From assembly GCF_030296055.1 (NCBI RefSeq), contig NZ_AP027370.1, positions 1 through 64,000 of the forward strand: a stretch of 64,000 nucleotides of DNA. The letters are read 5' to 3'. The notes under the pieces are model-generated. The model had not been told where the DNA came from. It did not search any database and saw nothing but the letters and a program-made list of their open reading frames with translations. The DNA comes from Hydrogenimonas cancrithermarum. GTDB lineage: Bacteria; Campylobacterota; Campylobacteria; Campylobacterales; Hydrogenimonadaceae. Both the position numbers and the translations under genes were made by a program. Positions 1 to 7,462 of this stretch are shown here, piece by piece. Every line of letters starts with the position of its first letter. Positions within the stretch are counted from its first letter, which is position 1.

Positions 1-469
1 TGTAATCGAGAATGAAGTCGATCAGATAGGGAACGGAACAGATGGCGTCGAGGATGATATCTTCACCCATCTCGATCTTTTTGCTGATCTCGATCTCTTC
101 CTCTTTCGTCAAGAGAGGGATCTGACCCATTTCGCGAAGGTACATCCGGACGGGAGAGTCGCTGCGAGACCACTCAAGAAGCTCTTTTTCACGCGTGAAG
201 TCAAACTCCTCTTCCAATGATTCGTCGCTCAGCTTCTGGCGGTCCGATTCGCGTTTCTCCGCCTCTTCGATATTCAGGAGCATCGCGCGTTCGCTGGAGG
301 TGATGATCTTGACCCCGTGTTTCTTGGCCAGTTTCAGAATCGTTTTCGCCTGGGCGAGGGTCGGCTGTTTTTCGAACAGCTGGACGATCTTTTCAAAAGT
401 GATATATTTTTCGTTTTTGTGCTCTTCGAAGAGTTTTTCGAGTGCCTGATTCAGCTCTTTTGCAGTCAT
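1..469 (-). CDS. rpoD: RNA polymerase primary sigma factor RpoD, N-terminal part
   Basis: This is the 5' part of a sigma-70 family housekeeping sigma factor, cut off by the window start after about 156 codons. The product begins [14 protein letters not shown], as in sigma region 1.1. Around residue 110 it has the region 1.2 signature [17 protein letters not shown], followed by [12 protein letters not shown]. The start is ATG with AAGGAG ten bases upstream. The gene is divergent from flgF, and a TATAAT box lies about 40 bases upstream. The core-binding and promoter-recognition regions 2-4 are outside the window, so RpoD rather than an alternative sigma factor rests on the region 1.1/1.2 match. 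Confidence 0.93.
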   Translation of the reverse strand, partial: MTAKELNQALEKLFEEHKNEKYITFEKIVQLFEKQPTLAQAKTILKLAKKHGVKIITSSERAMLLNIEEAEKRESDRQKLSDESLEEEFDFTREKELLEWSRSDSPVRMYLREMGQIPLLTKEEEIEISKKIEMGEDIILDAICSVPYLIDFILDY

Positions 470-471
470 TT

Positions 472-485
472 AAGGAGTGCTCCTT
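472..485 (-). promoter_or_regulatory. Hairpin containing the rpoD ribosome binding site
   Basis: On the minus strand the Shine-Dalgarno AAGGAG is followed, after two bases, by its complement CTCCTT and then AAATG. The ribosome site can thus fold back on itself as a short hairpin (five pairs round a four-base loop) directly before the rpoD start. This could lower or thermally tune initiation. It may also be chance. Confidence 0.4.
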
Positions 486-507
486 CGTGTTCGTGAGAGT
501 AAGTCGG

Positions 508-513
508 ATTATA
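508..513 (-). promoter_or_regulatory. -10 box for rpoD
   Basis: The minus strand reads GGATATAATCC, a perfect TATAAT about 40 bases before the rpoD start. Upstream is a T-rich tract instead of a clear -35 hexamer, which is usual for sigma-70 promoters in Campylobacterota. Confidence 0.7.
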
Positions 514-612
514 TCCAAAAAAATGTAAAAAATCCTTGAGGTTGTATCGTGATCGGCTTTTCTCACAGAAATTTAAACGGACTACAGGATGGAGGGCAAC
601 CTTTTTGAAAAA

Positions 613-628
613 TGGAACGATTGTTGCT
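613..628 (+). promoter_or_regulatory. Sigma-54 (RpoN) promoter for flgF-flgG
   Basis: TGGAAC, five bases, then TTGCT matches the RpoN consensus TGGCAC-N5-TTGCW with one mismatch, and the GG and GC doublets have the required 12-base register. It ends 33 bases before the preferred flgF start. Rod and hook genes of Campylobacterota are class-2 genes read by RpoN with FlgR, so site and context agree. Confidence 0.85.
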
Positions 629-661
629 TTGTCTATGGCAAATATCGTTTGAAGGATGTCG

Positions 662-1498
662 ATGCAAAACGGTTTTTATTCCGTGACGGGTGCGATGGTG
701 ACACAATTCAATCGGCTCGATCAGATCAGTAACAACCTTGCAAATCTCAATACGCCCGGTTATAAAAGTCAGAATGAAGTGATCGGTGATTTCATGCGCC
801 TTTTTGAAGAGAAACGCGACGAACTTCCTCTGGAGAACCGAACCAAAGAGGCTGCACAATTTCTCAATCGCTCGCTCAATCGCGTTCCCCGTATCGCCGA
901 GGTGTATTCCGATTTCAAAATGGGCCCCATGATCAAAACGGGAAACCCGTTCGATGTCGCCCTGGGGGAGGAGAACCTCTTCTTTGCCGTCGAGACCCCG
1001 GCAGGCATACGCCTGACGCGGGACGGGGCATTCAAACTGAACGACGATGGGGAGCTTGTTACAAGAGACGGGTTTCCGGTTCTGTCGAAAAGCTACTTCA
1101 AAAATCATCAACCCATCCGAATTCCGCCGGAGGCGCTCAACGTCAATATCGATCCGACCGGACGCATAGAGTACATGGATCAGACCGCATTCGAGCTTCC
1201 GGTCTATCTGGATGAACTGATGGTCGTTCGTATGGACGATCTGCAGGAACTCAAACCCGAAGGAGACAACTACTTTGGGACTGAAAAAGGACGGCTCGAG
1301 GAGAAGATGCGAATCGTCGGTGAAACGATGCAGGTTCATCAGTTCATGCTTGAAAAGAGCAATGTGAATCCGATCAGGGAGATGACGGCCCTTATCGAAA
1401 CCAACCGACTGGTCGAAATGTATCAAAAAGCGATGAACACACAGATGGACGACCTCAACAACGATGCCATCAACAAACTAGCCTCGATAAGAGCGTAA
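662..1498 (+). CDS. flgF: Flagellar basal-body rod protein, FlgF/FlgG family (FlgF-type)
   Basis: This 278-residue protein is a rod component exported by the flagellar type III apparatus. The N-terminal rod motif SNNLANLNTPGYK lies near residues 22-34. The C-terminal rod/hook domain ends in ALIETNRLVEMYQKAMN. It sits directly before flgG, as the flgF (flgG2) gene does in Campylobacter. I chose the ATG at 662 over the in-frame ATG at 656. The purine-rich GAAGGA overlaps or touches the earlier start but is well spaced for the later one, and MQNGFYSV is a normal rod-protein start. Transcription is probably RpoN-dependent. Confidence 0.9.
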   Translation: MQNGFYSVTGAMVTQFNRLDQISNNLANLNTPGYKSQNEVIGDFMRLFEEKRDELPLENRTKEAAQFLNRSLNRVPRIAEVYSDFKMGPMIKTGNPFDVALGEENLFFAVETPAGIRLTRDGAFKLNDDGELVTRDGFPVLSKSYFKNHQPIRIPPEALNVNIDPTGRIEYMDQTAFELPVYLDELMVVRMDDLQELKPEGDNYFGTEKGRLEEKMRIVGETMQVHQFMLEKSNVNPIREMTALIETNRLVEMYQKAMNTQMDDLNNDAINKLASIRA

Positions 1499-1512
1499 AA
1501 AGGATTTGAACC

Positions 1513-2301
1513 ATGATGCGATCACTCTATACGGCAGCGACGGGCATGGTGGCCCAGCAGATTCAGATCGACACGACGTCGAACAACATCGCCAATGTCA
1601 ATACGATCGGCTATAAGAAGCAGCGTGCGGAGTTTGCGGACTTGATGTACCAGACGATGGAGTATGCGGGGACGTCGACCAGCGAGCAGACGCAATCTCC
1701 GACTGGTATTTCCGTCGGGCTCGGTGTGCGGCCTACGGCGATAGCCAAGCAGTTTTCTCAGGGGAACTTCAAGGAGACGGGAAACAACCTCGACCTGGCG
1801 ATTACGGGCAATGGTTTTTTCAAGATCGTTCTTCCCGATGGAACCGAAGCGTATACACGCAACGGAGCGTTCAAACTGGACAAGACGGGGACCATCGTCA
1901 ACTCCGACGGTTTCGTCCTTTCGCCGGAGATCGTCATTCCGGAAGATGCCGTCGCCATTTCGATCGGAACCGATGGAACGGTTTCCGTATTGCAGGCTGG
2001 TCAACAGGAGTCGACCGATATCGGACAGATACAGTTGACGAACTTCATCAATCCTGCGGGGCTTCATTCGCTTGGCGATAATCTCTATATCAACACTTCC
2101 GCCTCCGGTGATCCGATCGAAGGGGTACCCGGACAGGACGGTCTGGGGCAGATTCGTCAGGGATTCGTCGAGATGAGCAATGTCCAGCTCGTCGAGGAGA
2201 TGACCGACCTCATTACCGGCCAGCGTGCCTACGAAGCCAACTCCAAAGCGATCACCACGAGCGACGAGATGTTGCAGATCGTGAACAATCTGAAACGTTA
2301 A
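1513..2301 (+). CDS. flgG: Flagellar basal-body distal rod protein FlgG
   Basis: This 262-residue protein begins MMRSLYTAATGM, the hallmark start of FlgG, with the rod motif SNNIANVNTIGYKKQ near residues 27-41. The C-terminal region reads MSNVQLVEEMTDLITGQRAYEANSKAI, the family signature for the helical tail that packs in the distal rod. Length is normal (about 260). It follows flgF by 14 bases with AAAGGA upstream and is probably its operon partner. An imperfect terminator-like structure follows the stop codon. Confidence 0.97.
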   Translation: MMRSLYTAATGMVAQQIQIDTTSNNIANVNTIGYKKQRAEFADLMYQTMEYAGTSTSEQTQSPTGISVGLGVRPTAIAKQFSQGNFKETGNNLDLAITGNGFFKIVLPDGTEAYTRNGAFKLDKTGTIVNSDGFVLSPEIVIPEDAVAISIGTDGTVSVLQAGQQESTDIGQIQLTNFINPAGLHSLGDNLYINTSASGDPIEGVPGQDGLGQIRQGFVEMSNVQLVEEMTDLITGQRAYEANSKAITTSDEMLQIVNNLKR

Positions 2302-2333
2302 AGTTCGGAAGGGGCACCATTTTCGAGGCAGTC

Positions 2334-2401
2334 AAAAGAGTGAGAAGGTTTGAAACGGTATCGATTCGGATGTTTCGATTCCTCTTTCACTTCACTCTTT
2401 T
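2334..2401. terminator. Long inverted repeat after flgG, possible terminator
   Basis: AAAAGAGTGA (2334-2343) and TCACTCTTTT (2392-2401) are perfect 10-base complements enclosing 48 bases, with a smaller GAAAC/GTTTC stem inside. The second arm ends in four T residues. The size of the loop makes a classical intrinsic terminator uncertain, but it lies where the flagellar transcript should end. Four TTCACT motifs lie between about 2385 and 2436. Confidence 0.4.
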
Positions 2402-2447
2402 CACTCTCTAAATTTACCATTTAATCTTTTTCACTCCCCCTTTTTGT

Positions 2448-2453
2448 TATAAT
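2448..2453 (+). promoter_or_regulatory. -10 box for the leuD operon
   Basis: TGTTATAAT holds a perfect TATAAT 45 bases before the leuD start. It is preceded by a pyrimidine-rich stretch and no recognisable -35 hexamer. It probably drives leuD and the closely packed genes behind it. Confidence 0.65.
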
Positions 2454-2498
2454 CCGCGTAAATTTTACGGCCGGAAGGCCATTTCCCAAAGGAATTTG

Positions 2499-3005
2499 AT
2501 GAACGTCATTACCGGAAAAGTATGGAAGTTCGGTGACAATATCGACACCGACCTTATCATCGCAGCCCGATATCTCAACACTTCCGATCCGCACGAACTA
2601 GCCAAACACGTAATGGAAGATGCGGATCCGGATTTTGTGAAGAAGATGCAGCCCGGCGACATTATCGTCGCGGGGGAGAACTTTGGGTGCGGAAGCAGCC
2701 GCGAACATGCGCCGATCGCCCTGAAAGCGGCCGGTGTCTCGGCAGTCGTCGCGAAGAGTTTCGCACGTATTTTTTACCGCAACGCGTTTAACATGGGACT
2801 GCCGATCTTCGAGCTGAACGAGACCGACAAGATCGACGAGGGCGATCTGATCTCCATCGAGATGGACAAAGGAAATGTCGTCGATCTGAACAGGCAGGTA
2901 ACCTACAAGTTTCATCCGATTCCCGAGTTCATGCAGGAACTTCTTGCCTGCGGCGGTCTCATCAATTACGCCAGGGCGGAGATGCTGAAAAAGGAGCAGG
3001 CGTAA
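2499..3005 (+). CDS. leuD: 3-isopropylmalate dehydratase small subunit
   Basis: LeuD pairs with LeuC to isomerise 2-isopropylmalate to 3-isopropylmalate in leucine synthesis. The 168-residue protein opens with the swivel-domain start [21 protein letters not shown] and carries the signature [12 protein letters not shown] near residues 63-74. The ATG at 2499 is preferred over the TTG just before it, because AAAGGAA lies at the right distance. The stop overlaps the leuB start by one base. leuC and leuA are not adjacent, unlike the contiguous leuABCD arrangement of Campylobacter. Confidence 0.95.
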   Translation: MNVITGKVWKFGDNIDTDLIIAARYLNTSDPHELAKHVMEDADPDFVKKMQPGDIIVAGENFGCGSSREHAPIALKAAGVSAVVAKSFARIFYRNAFNMGLPIFELNETDKIDEGDLISIEMDKGNVVDLNRQVTYKFHPIPEFMQELLACGGLINYARAEMLKKEQA

Positions 3006-4072
3006 TGCGCAGCTACAAGATTGCACTTATCAAAGGTGACGGGATCGGCCCCGAAATTATCGAAGAGGCGGTCAAAGTCCTCGATGCGGTGAGCTTTGCC
3101 GAAGGGTTCGAGCTCAAGTATGAGGAGTATCTGCTTGGCGGTGCCGCGATCGATGCGACAGGCGTTCCTGCACCCAAGGAGACACTCGAGGGCGTCAAAC
3201 AGGCGGATGCGGTTCTTTTCGGTGCCATCGGTGGCGAGAAATGGGACAACCTTCCGCGCGACAAACGCCCGGAAACCGGGCTTTTGAAACTCCGAAAAGA
3301 GCTCGAGGTTTTTGCGAATCTTCGTCCGGTTACGGTCTATGACGAGCTGATCAACGCTTCCACGCTAAAACCCTCCGTTGTGCAGGGTGTCGATTTGATG
3401 GTCGTTCGTGAACTGATCGGTGGCATCTATTTTGGCCAGCCACGCGGGAACGACGGGCAAAAAGCCTTCAATACGATGGTTTATACGAAGCCCGAGATCG
3501 TCCGTATCGCGAAAGTGGCTTTCGAAATCGCGATGAAACGAAGTAAACGTGTCTGTTCGGTCGACAAAGCCAACGTTCTCGACGTCAGCCAGCTCTGGCG
3601 CGATACGGTGGAAGCGGTCGCGAAGGACTATCCGGATGTTACACTGACACATATGTACGTCGACAACGCGGCGATGCAGCTCGTGCGTGACCCTAAGCAG
3701 TTCGACGTCATTTTGACGGGCAACATCTTCGGAGATATTCTCAGCGACGAGGCGAGTATGCTCAGTGGCTCCATCGGGCTTCTTCCTTCTGCATCGATCG
3801 GTGAAAAATACGGCCTCTACGAGCCGATCCACGGTTCGGCACCCGACATTGCTGGGCAGGGAATCGCCAATCCGATCGCGACGATCGCGAGTGCCGCGAT
3901 GATGCTGCGTTACGCTCTCAATGAAGAGGGTGCCGCCGAGCGGATCGAGCGTGCCATCAAGCATGCACTGCACGAAGGGTACCGAACACAGGATCTGAGC
4001 GCATTCGATGCCAAAGAGGTGTGCTCGACCAGCGAGATCGGGTCGATCATCGCCAATTACGCTTCGAAGTAA
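3005..4072 (+). CDS. leuB: 3-isopropylmalate dehydrogenase
   Basis: LeuB oxidises and decarboxylates 3-isopropylmalate to 2-oxoisocaproate with NAD in leucine synthesis. The 355-residue protein has the normal length. It shows the N-terminal [12 protein letters not shown], the substrate segment [16 protein letters not shown], the [12 protein letters not shown] segment and the C-terminal [19 protein letters not shown], all hallmarks of the isocitrate/isopropylmalate dehydrogenase family. The isopropylmalate specificity follows from the leuD overlap and the FANLRP segment. Translation is probably coupled to leuD through the one-base overlap. Confidence 0.97.
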   Translation: MRSYKIALIKGDGIGPEIIEEAVKVLDAVSFAEGFELKYEEYLLGGAAIDATGVPAPKETLEGVKQADAVLFGAIGGEKWDNLPRDKRPETGLLKLRKELEVFANLRPVTVYDELINASTLKPSVVQGVDLMVVRELIGGIYFGQPRGNDGQKAFNTMVYTKPEIVRIAKVAFEIAMKRSKRVCSVDKANVLDVSQLWRDTVEAVAKDYPDVTLTHMYVDNAAMQLVRDPKQFDVILTGNIFGDILSDEASMLSGSIGLLPSASIGEKYGLYEPIHGSAPDIAGQGIANPIATIASAAMMLRYALNEEGAAERIERAIKHALHEGYRTQDLSAFDAKEVCSTSEIGSIIANYASK

Positions 4073-4080
4073 CATATACG

Positions 4081-4323
4081 GTGAAAACCCTTACACTCGC
4101 ACAGATCTACGAACTCCAGGGCCTCAAGAGCGACGCGCTGGAGATTTACAAAGAGATTTTGAAAAAAGATCCGAAAAACGGCGAGGCTAGGGCGGCGATT
4201 CATAGGCTTTCCGGCATACGGCGCCACTTCAAAGGCGTCGACGAAGAGATGAAACGTTTCTTCGTCGAAATGGACAGCGATGCCGAATTTGCCGAATTCG
4301 AGCGTTGGCTCTCCAAACTCTGA
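4081..4323 (+). CDS. Small TPR-like protein of unknown function
   Basis: This 80-residue product starts at a GTG eight bases after leuB. An upstream in-frame ATG exists but lies inside leuB. Residues 4-35 (TLTLAQIYELQGLKSDALEIY, then KEILKKDPKNGEARAAI) look like a single tetratricopeptide repeat, and the rest is an acidic helical tail ending in EFERWLSKL. The gene lies between leuB and the CiaD-like gene with tight spacing, so it is probably cotranscribed. I do not know its partner or role. Confidence 0.75.
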   Translation: MKTLTLAQIYELQGLKSDALEIYKEILKKDPKNGEARAAIHRLSGIRRHFKGVDEEMKRFFVEMDSDAEFAEFERWLSKL

Positions 4324-4332
4324 AGGATTGAG

Positions 4333-4689
4333 ATGGAACTCAAGGATGTGATTCTTTCGACGATCGCCGAACTCGGCGACGAGGTGGAGAGACTCCAGCC
4401 GCCAATTTCCAAAGAGGAAGAGCGCGGAGGGATCGAAAACGATCTCACGATAGGTGCGGATGAAAGTGGGAAAGATCCGGTTTCGACGACATCTTGTTTC
4501 GATGACGATTTCATCAAAGAAGAGCAGGTGTTCCTCGAGAATATACGTGAGAGGATCCTTGTCCTTTTCGAAGGGTTCCAGTCACCAAACAACAAGCGTG
4601 TGGAAGCCAAAATCGATCTGACACTCAACTTTCTCGAATATCTTCTCGCGACGCTGGATGAGCGGATAGAGTCGCTCAAGAAACCGTGA
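4333..4689 (+). CDS. CiaD-like domain protein
   Basis: This 118-residue soluble protein is acidic in its first half and probably disordered around residues 25-60. Its second half is a helical module (FLENIRERILVLFEGF, then KRVEAKIDLTLNFLEYLL and DERIESL). It sits directly upstream of cca and two genes before purU, the same order as Cj0788 (ciaD)-Cj0789-Cj0790 in Campylobacter jejuni. CiaD there is a secreted effector, but a free-living organism is unlikely to use it that way. Homology is inferred from position and the helical C-terminal segment. The stop overlaps the GTG start of cca. Confidence 0.6.
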   Translation: MELKDVILSTIAELGDEVERLQPPISKEEERGGIENDLTIGADESGKDPVSTTSCFDDDFIKEEQVFLENIRERILVLFEGFQSPNNKRVEAKIDLTLNFLEYLLATLDERIESLKKP

Positions 4690-5828
4690 AACTCTCCCTC
4701 GACAGGCTTTCCCCCGATCTTGCGAACCGCCTCGAGCATGTCCTGGCATTTTTCGGGACATATTACCCCGATGTCAAACTCTACCTCGTCGGCGGGGCCG
4801 TTCGGGACATGGTACTGGGGCGTGATGTCTACGATCTGGATATCGAATGTTTCGGTATCGAGCCCGAGCGTTTCGACGAAGCGATGCGAAAGCTCGGTGC
4901 CAAAGGTGTGGGAAAGAGCTTTTACGTTTACAAATACGAAGATCTCGATATCGCGTTGCCGAGGATCGAACGGAAAACCGGCCGTGGGCATCGAGCCTTT
5001 TCCGTAGAGCTCGCGTACGATACCAAAGAGGCATCCAGACGGCGGGACTTCACGATGAACGCATTGATGCTCGATCTTCAGAGTTTCGAGATCATCGACC
5101 ACTGGGGAGGGTTGGATGATATCGAAAACCGTCTTATTCGTGTGGTGGATCCGGTCAAGTTCAAAGAAGATTCATTGCGTGTACTGCGTGCAATGCAGTT
5201 TTCTGCGCGTCTGAAATTCCGAATCGAACCAACAAGCCGCGATCTGATGCGTGGGATGGAGCTTTCCGACCTGACACCCGAGCGCATATTCTGGGAGTTC
5301 GAAAAGATGTTCCACGCACCGTGGCTGCATTACGGCCTTTTCGCGATGGGTGACCTTCTGATCGCACGAAAGATTTTAAATCTCTCTTTCGGACGCAGTG
5401 ATTACATCAAAATGGCCCGGCATATGCAAAAGGCGAGAAGGCTCGAAGACGGCACGATGCGCCCTTACTACTTTCTTTTCATCCTTTCTAGCGATCTTCA
5501 CCGTAGTGCCGAACGCCTTTGCGAATCGATCCATACCCCCAACGTCTACCGTAAGATCCTGCGGATTCAAAAGCGGGTACCGCACCACATCACCGACCGC
5601 TTTCTCGGGGCATTGTCGCTTCGATTTCCCATTCGCCAGTGGCTTGGAATCTATGCGGGTGATGTCGCGACACGGGCCAGACGTCTGGGTGTCTATGCCA
5701 AGCAGTTCGATCCCGGTATCCGTCCGGCAGATCTTCTGGAGGAGGGGTTCAGCGGTAAAGCGCTGGGCAGGGAGTTGAGGCGGCGTATTCTGGCGGCGGT
5801 GAGAAACCATTTTGGAGTCGACCGTTGA
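4686..5828 (+). CDS. cca: tRNA nucleotidyltransferase / poly(A) polymerase family (CCA-adding type)
   Basis: This 380-residue class II nucleotidyltransferase has the active-site core LYLVGGAVRDMVLGRDVYDLD near residues 33-53, where GG binds the nucleotide and DLD supplies the metal-binding aspartates. RRDFTMNALMLD near 118-129 and the RVLRAMQFSARLKFRI motif near 165-180 follow. The family repairs or adds the CCA end of tRNA; A-adding and poly(A) polymerases share the motifs, so the exact specificity is uncertain. It starts at a GTG overlapping the CiaD-like stop, and its stop overlaps the next gene's TTG, so translation is probably coupled on both sides. Confidence 0.85.
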   Translation: MKLSLDRLSPDLANRLEHVLAFFGTYYPDVKLYLVGGAVRDMVLGRDVYDLDIECFGIEPERFDEAMRKLGAKGVGKSFYVYKYEDLDIALPRIERKTGRGHRAFSVELAYDTKEASRRRDFTMNALMLDLQSFEIIDHWGGLDDIENRLIRVVDPVKFKEDSLRVLRAMQFSARLKFRIEPTSRDLMRGMELSDLTPERIFWEFEKMFHAPWLHYGLFAMGDLLIARKILNLSFGRSDYIKMARHMQKARRLEDGTMRPYYFLFILSSDLHRSAERLCESIHTPNVYRKILRIQKRVPHHITDRFLGALSLRFPIRQWLGIYAGDVATRARRLGVYAKQFDPGIRPADLLEEGFSGKALGRELRRRILAAVRNHFGVDR

Positions 5829-6583
5829 AAGTGGCACTGGCGCTTTCCGGCGGCGGAGTCCGTGTCGCGGCGCATCTTGGCATTGTGGAAGTGCTTTTGG
5901 AAAACGGCTTCGAGATCGCGGCGGTTTCCGGCAGCAGCGGCGGCGCACTCGTCGGTGCGTTGCTCTGTGATGGCCACTCCCCCGCACACATCTTGAAGAT
6001 CTTCGGAAAGCTCGGTTTTTCCGATATGGCTAAAGGGTTCAAACGCGGTGGTGTGTTTGGACTCAAAGGGGTATCGGAGCACCTGAAACAGACGCTTTCA
6101 GTCGAAACGATCGAAGAACTCGCCATCGATTTCACCGTCGCCTGCACCGATCTCGTGGGCGGCGAGATTCACTACTTCGACAAAGGCCCTATCGCCGAAC
6201 TCTGTGTCGCTTCAAGTGCGCTCGTACCGATCTTTTCACCGGTGCGCTATGGCGATCTTCTTCTGGCCGACGGTGGTTTCATGGACAACATGCCGGCCCG
6301 GCCTGTCGCTGAACTCGGATATCCCGTCATCGGAATCAACGTCAATCCGATTCTCCCAAAAAATCCCGAAAACCTTTTCGAGACAACCTTCCGTGCTCTG
6401 ACACTCATGATGATGGCCAACATCGAAGCGTCCAAGCGCTATTGCGATTTTTTCATCGAACCCAAAGGGTGCGAAGGGATCAATATATTGGATCTCAAAC
6501 GGGTTGAAGATGCTTATGAAGCGGGCAGAATCGTCGCCGAAGATGCACTTGTGAAGCTTCATAAAACCCTTGATTCGCTATAA
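5825..6583 (+). CDS. Patatin-like phospholipase (RssA-type)
   Basis: This 252-residue patatin-fold hydrolase has the oxyanion loop LSGGGVRVAAHLGI near residues 7-20. The nucleophile elbow GSSGGA (G-x-S-x-G) lies near 37-42 and the catalytic aspartate in ADGGFMDN near 150. Length fits the bacterial RssA/YchK group, whose lipid substrates are mostly unknown. The start is TTG overlapping the cca stop. It lies between cca and purU, where C. jejuni has no such gene, so it is an insertion in an otherwise conserved order. Specific lipase activity is inferred from the dyad only. Confidence 0.88.
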   Translation: MKVALALSGGGVRVAAHLGIVEVLLENGFEIAAVSGSSGGALVGALLCDGHSPAHILKIFGKLGFSDMAKGFKRGGVFGLKGVSEHLKQTLSVETIEELAIDFTVACTDLVGGEIHYFDKGPIAELCVASSALVPIFSPVRYGDLLLADGGFMDNMPARPVAELGYPVIGINVNPILPKNPENLFETTFRALTLMMMANIEASKRYCDFFIEPKGCEGINILDLKRVEDAYEAGRIVAEDALVKLHKTLDSL

Positions 6584-6609
6584 TCTACTCTGTAAAACAA
6601 AGGGCTGGA

Positions 6610-7452
6610 ATGACCAAATATTACCGTGTACTAATCGATTGCAAAGACGAAAAAGGGCTGGTTTACAAAATCAGTAAAGCGTTTTACGACTTCGGGCTCA
6701 ATGTCGAGAACAATCGCGAATTCGTCGATGCCCAAAACGGAAAATTTTTTATGAGAAGTGAAGTGAGCGGCAAGTTCGATCCTTTGGCATTGGAGGCGGA
6801 ACTACATCTGGTGCTTCCCGCACGTGCCAACATCAGGTTGATCGAACCCAAGCCCAAGCGGATCGTGCTGATGGCAACAAAAGAGAGCCACTGTCTCGGT
6901 GATATTCTGATCCGTCATGAAGCCAACGAACTCGAAGCGGAGATCATCGGTGTCATCTCCAACTATGAAACGCTCCGCAATCTGGTCGAAAAGTTCGAGA
7001 TACCCTATGTCCATGTAAGTCACGAAGGGCTTCAGCGGGCGGAGCACGAAGAGAGGATTCTGACGGAGCTCGAAAAATTCGGCCATATAGATTACATCGT
7101 CCTGGCCAAATATATGCGCATCCTTACGCCCGAATTTGTGGCACATTTCGATGAGCGTATCATCAACATACACCATTCGTTTCTGCCGGCATTTATCGGG
7201 GCGAATCCTTACAAACAGGCTTACGACCGCGGCGTGAAGATCATCGGGGCGACGGCACACTTCGTCAACAACAATCTCGACGAGGGGCCCATCATCGCGC
7301 AGGATATCATTCCGATCAACCATACGATGGACTGGAAGGCGATGCGAAACGCCGGGCGTGATGTGGAAAAGGTGGTACTCGCCAAGGCGCTGAAACTGGC
7401 ACTGGAGGACAAGATTTTCGTCTACGCCAACAAAACCGTTATTTTCGACTGA
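6610..7452 (+). CDS. purU: Formyltetrahydrofolate deformylase
   Basis: PurU hydrolyses 10-formyltetrahydrofolate to formate and tetrahydrofolate, balancing one-carbon units for purine synthesis. The 280-residue protein has an N-terminal ACT domain (residues 1-75, starting YRVLIDCKDEKGLVYKISKAFY). A formyltransferase domain follows with NIHHSFLPAF near 191-200, ATAHFVNNNLDEGPII near 218-233 and the catalytic Asn-His-Asp set. PurU and cca are neighbours in C. jejuni too. AAAGGGCTGGA precedes the ATG. Confidence 0.95.
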   Translation: MTKYYRVLIDCKDEKGLVYKISKAFYDFGLNVENNREFVDAQNGKFFMRSEVSGKFDPLALEAELHLVLPARANIRLIEPKPKRIVLMATKESHCLGDILIRHEANELEAEIIGVISNYETLRNLVEKFEIPYVHVSHEGLQRAEHEERILTELEKFGHIDYIVLAKYMRILTPEFVAHFDERIINIHHSFLPAFIGANPYKQAYDRGVKIIGATAHFVNNNLDEGPIIAQDIIPINHTMDWKAMRNAGRDVEKVVLAKALKLALEDKIFVYANKTVIFD

Positions 7453-7462
7453 GGCGGTGACG

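Noticed and set aside
563-1426. 287-codon minus-strand frame opposite flgF
   Set aside because: It covers the sigma-54 promoter and a clear rod-protein gene and has no motif.
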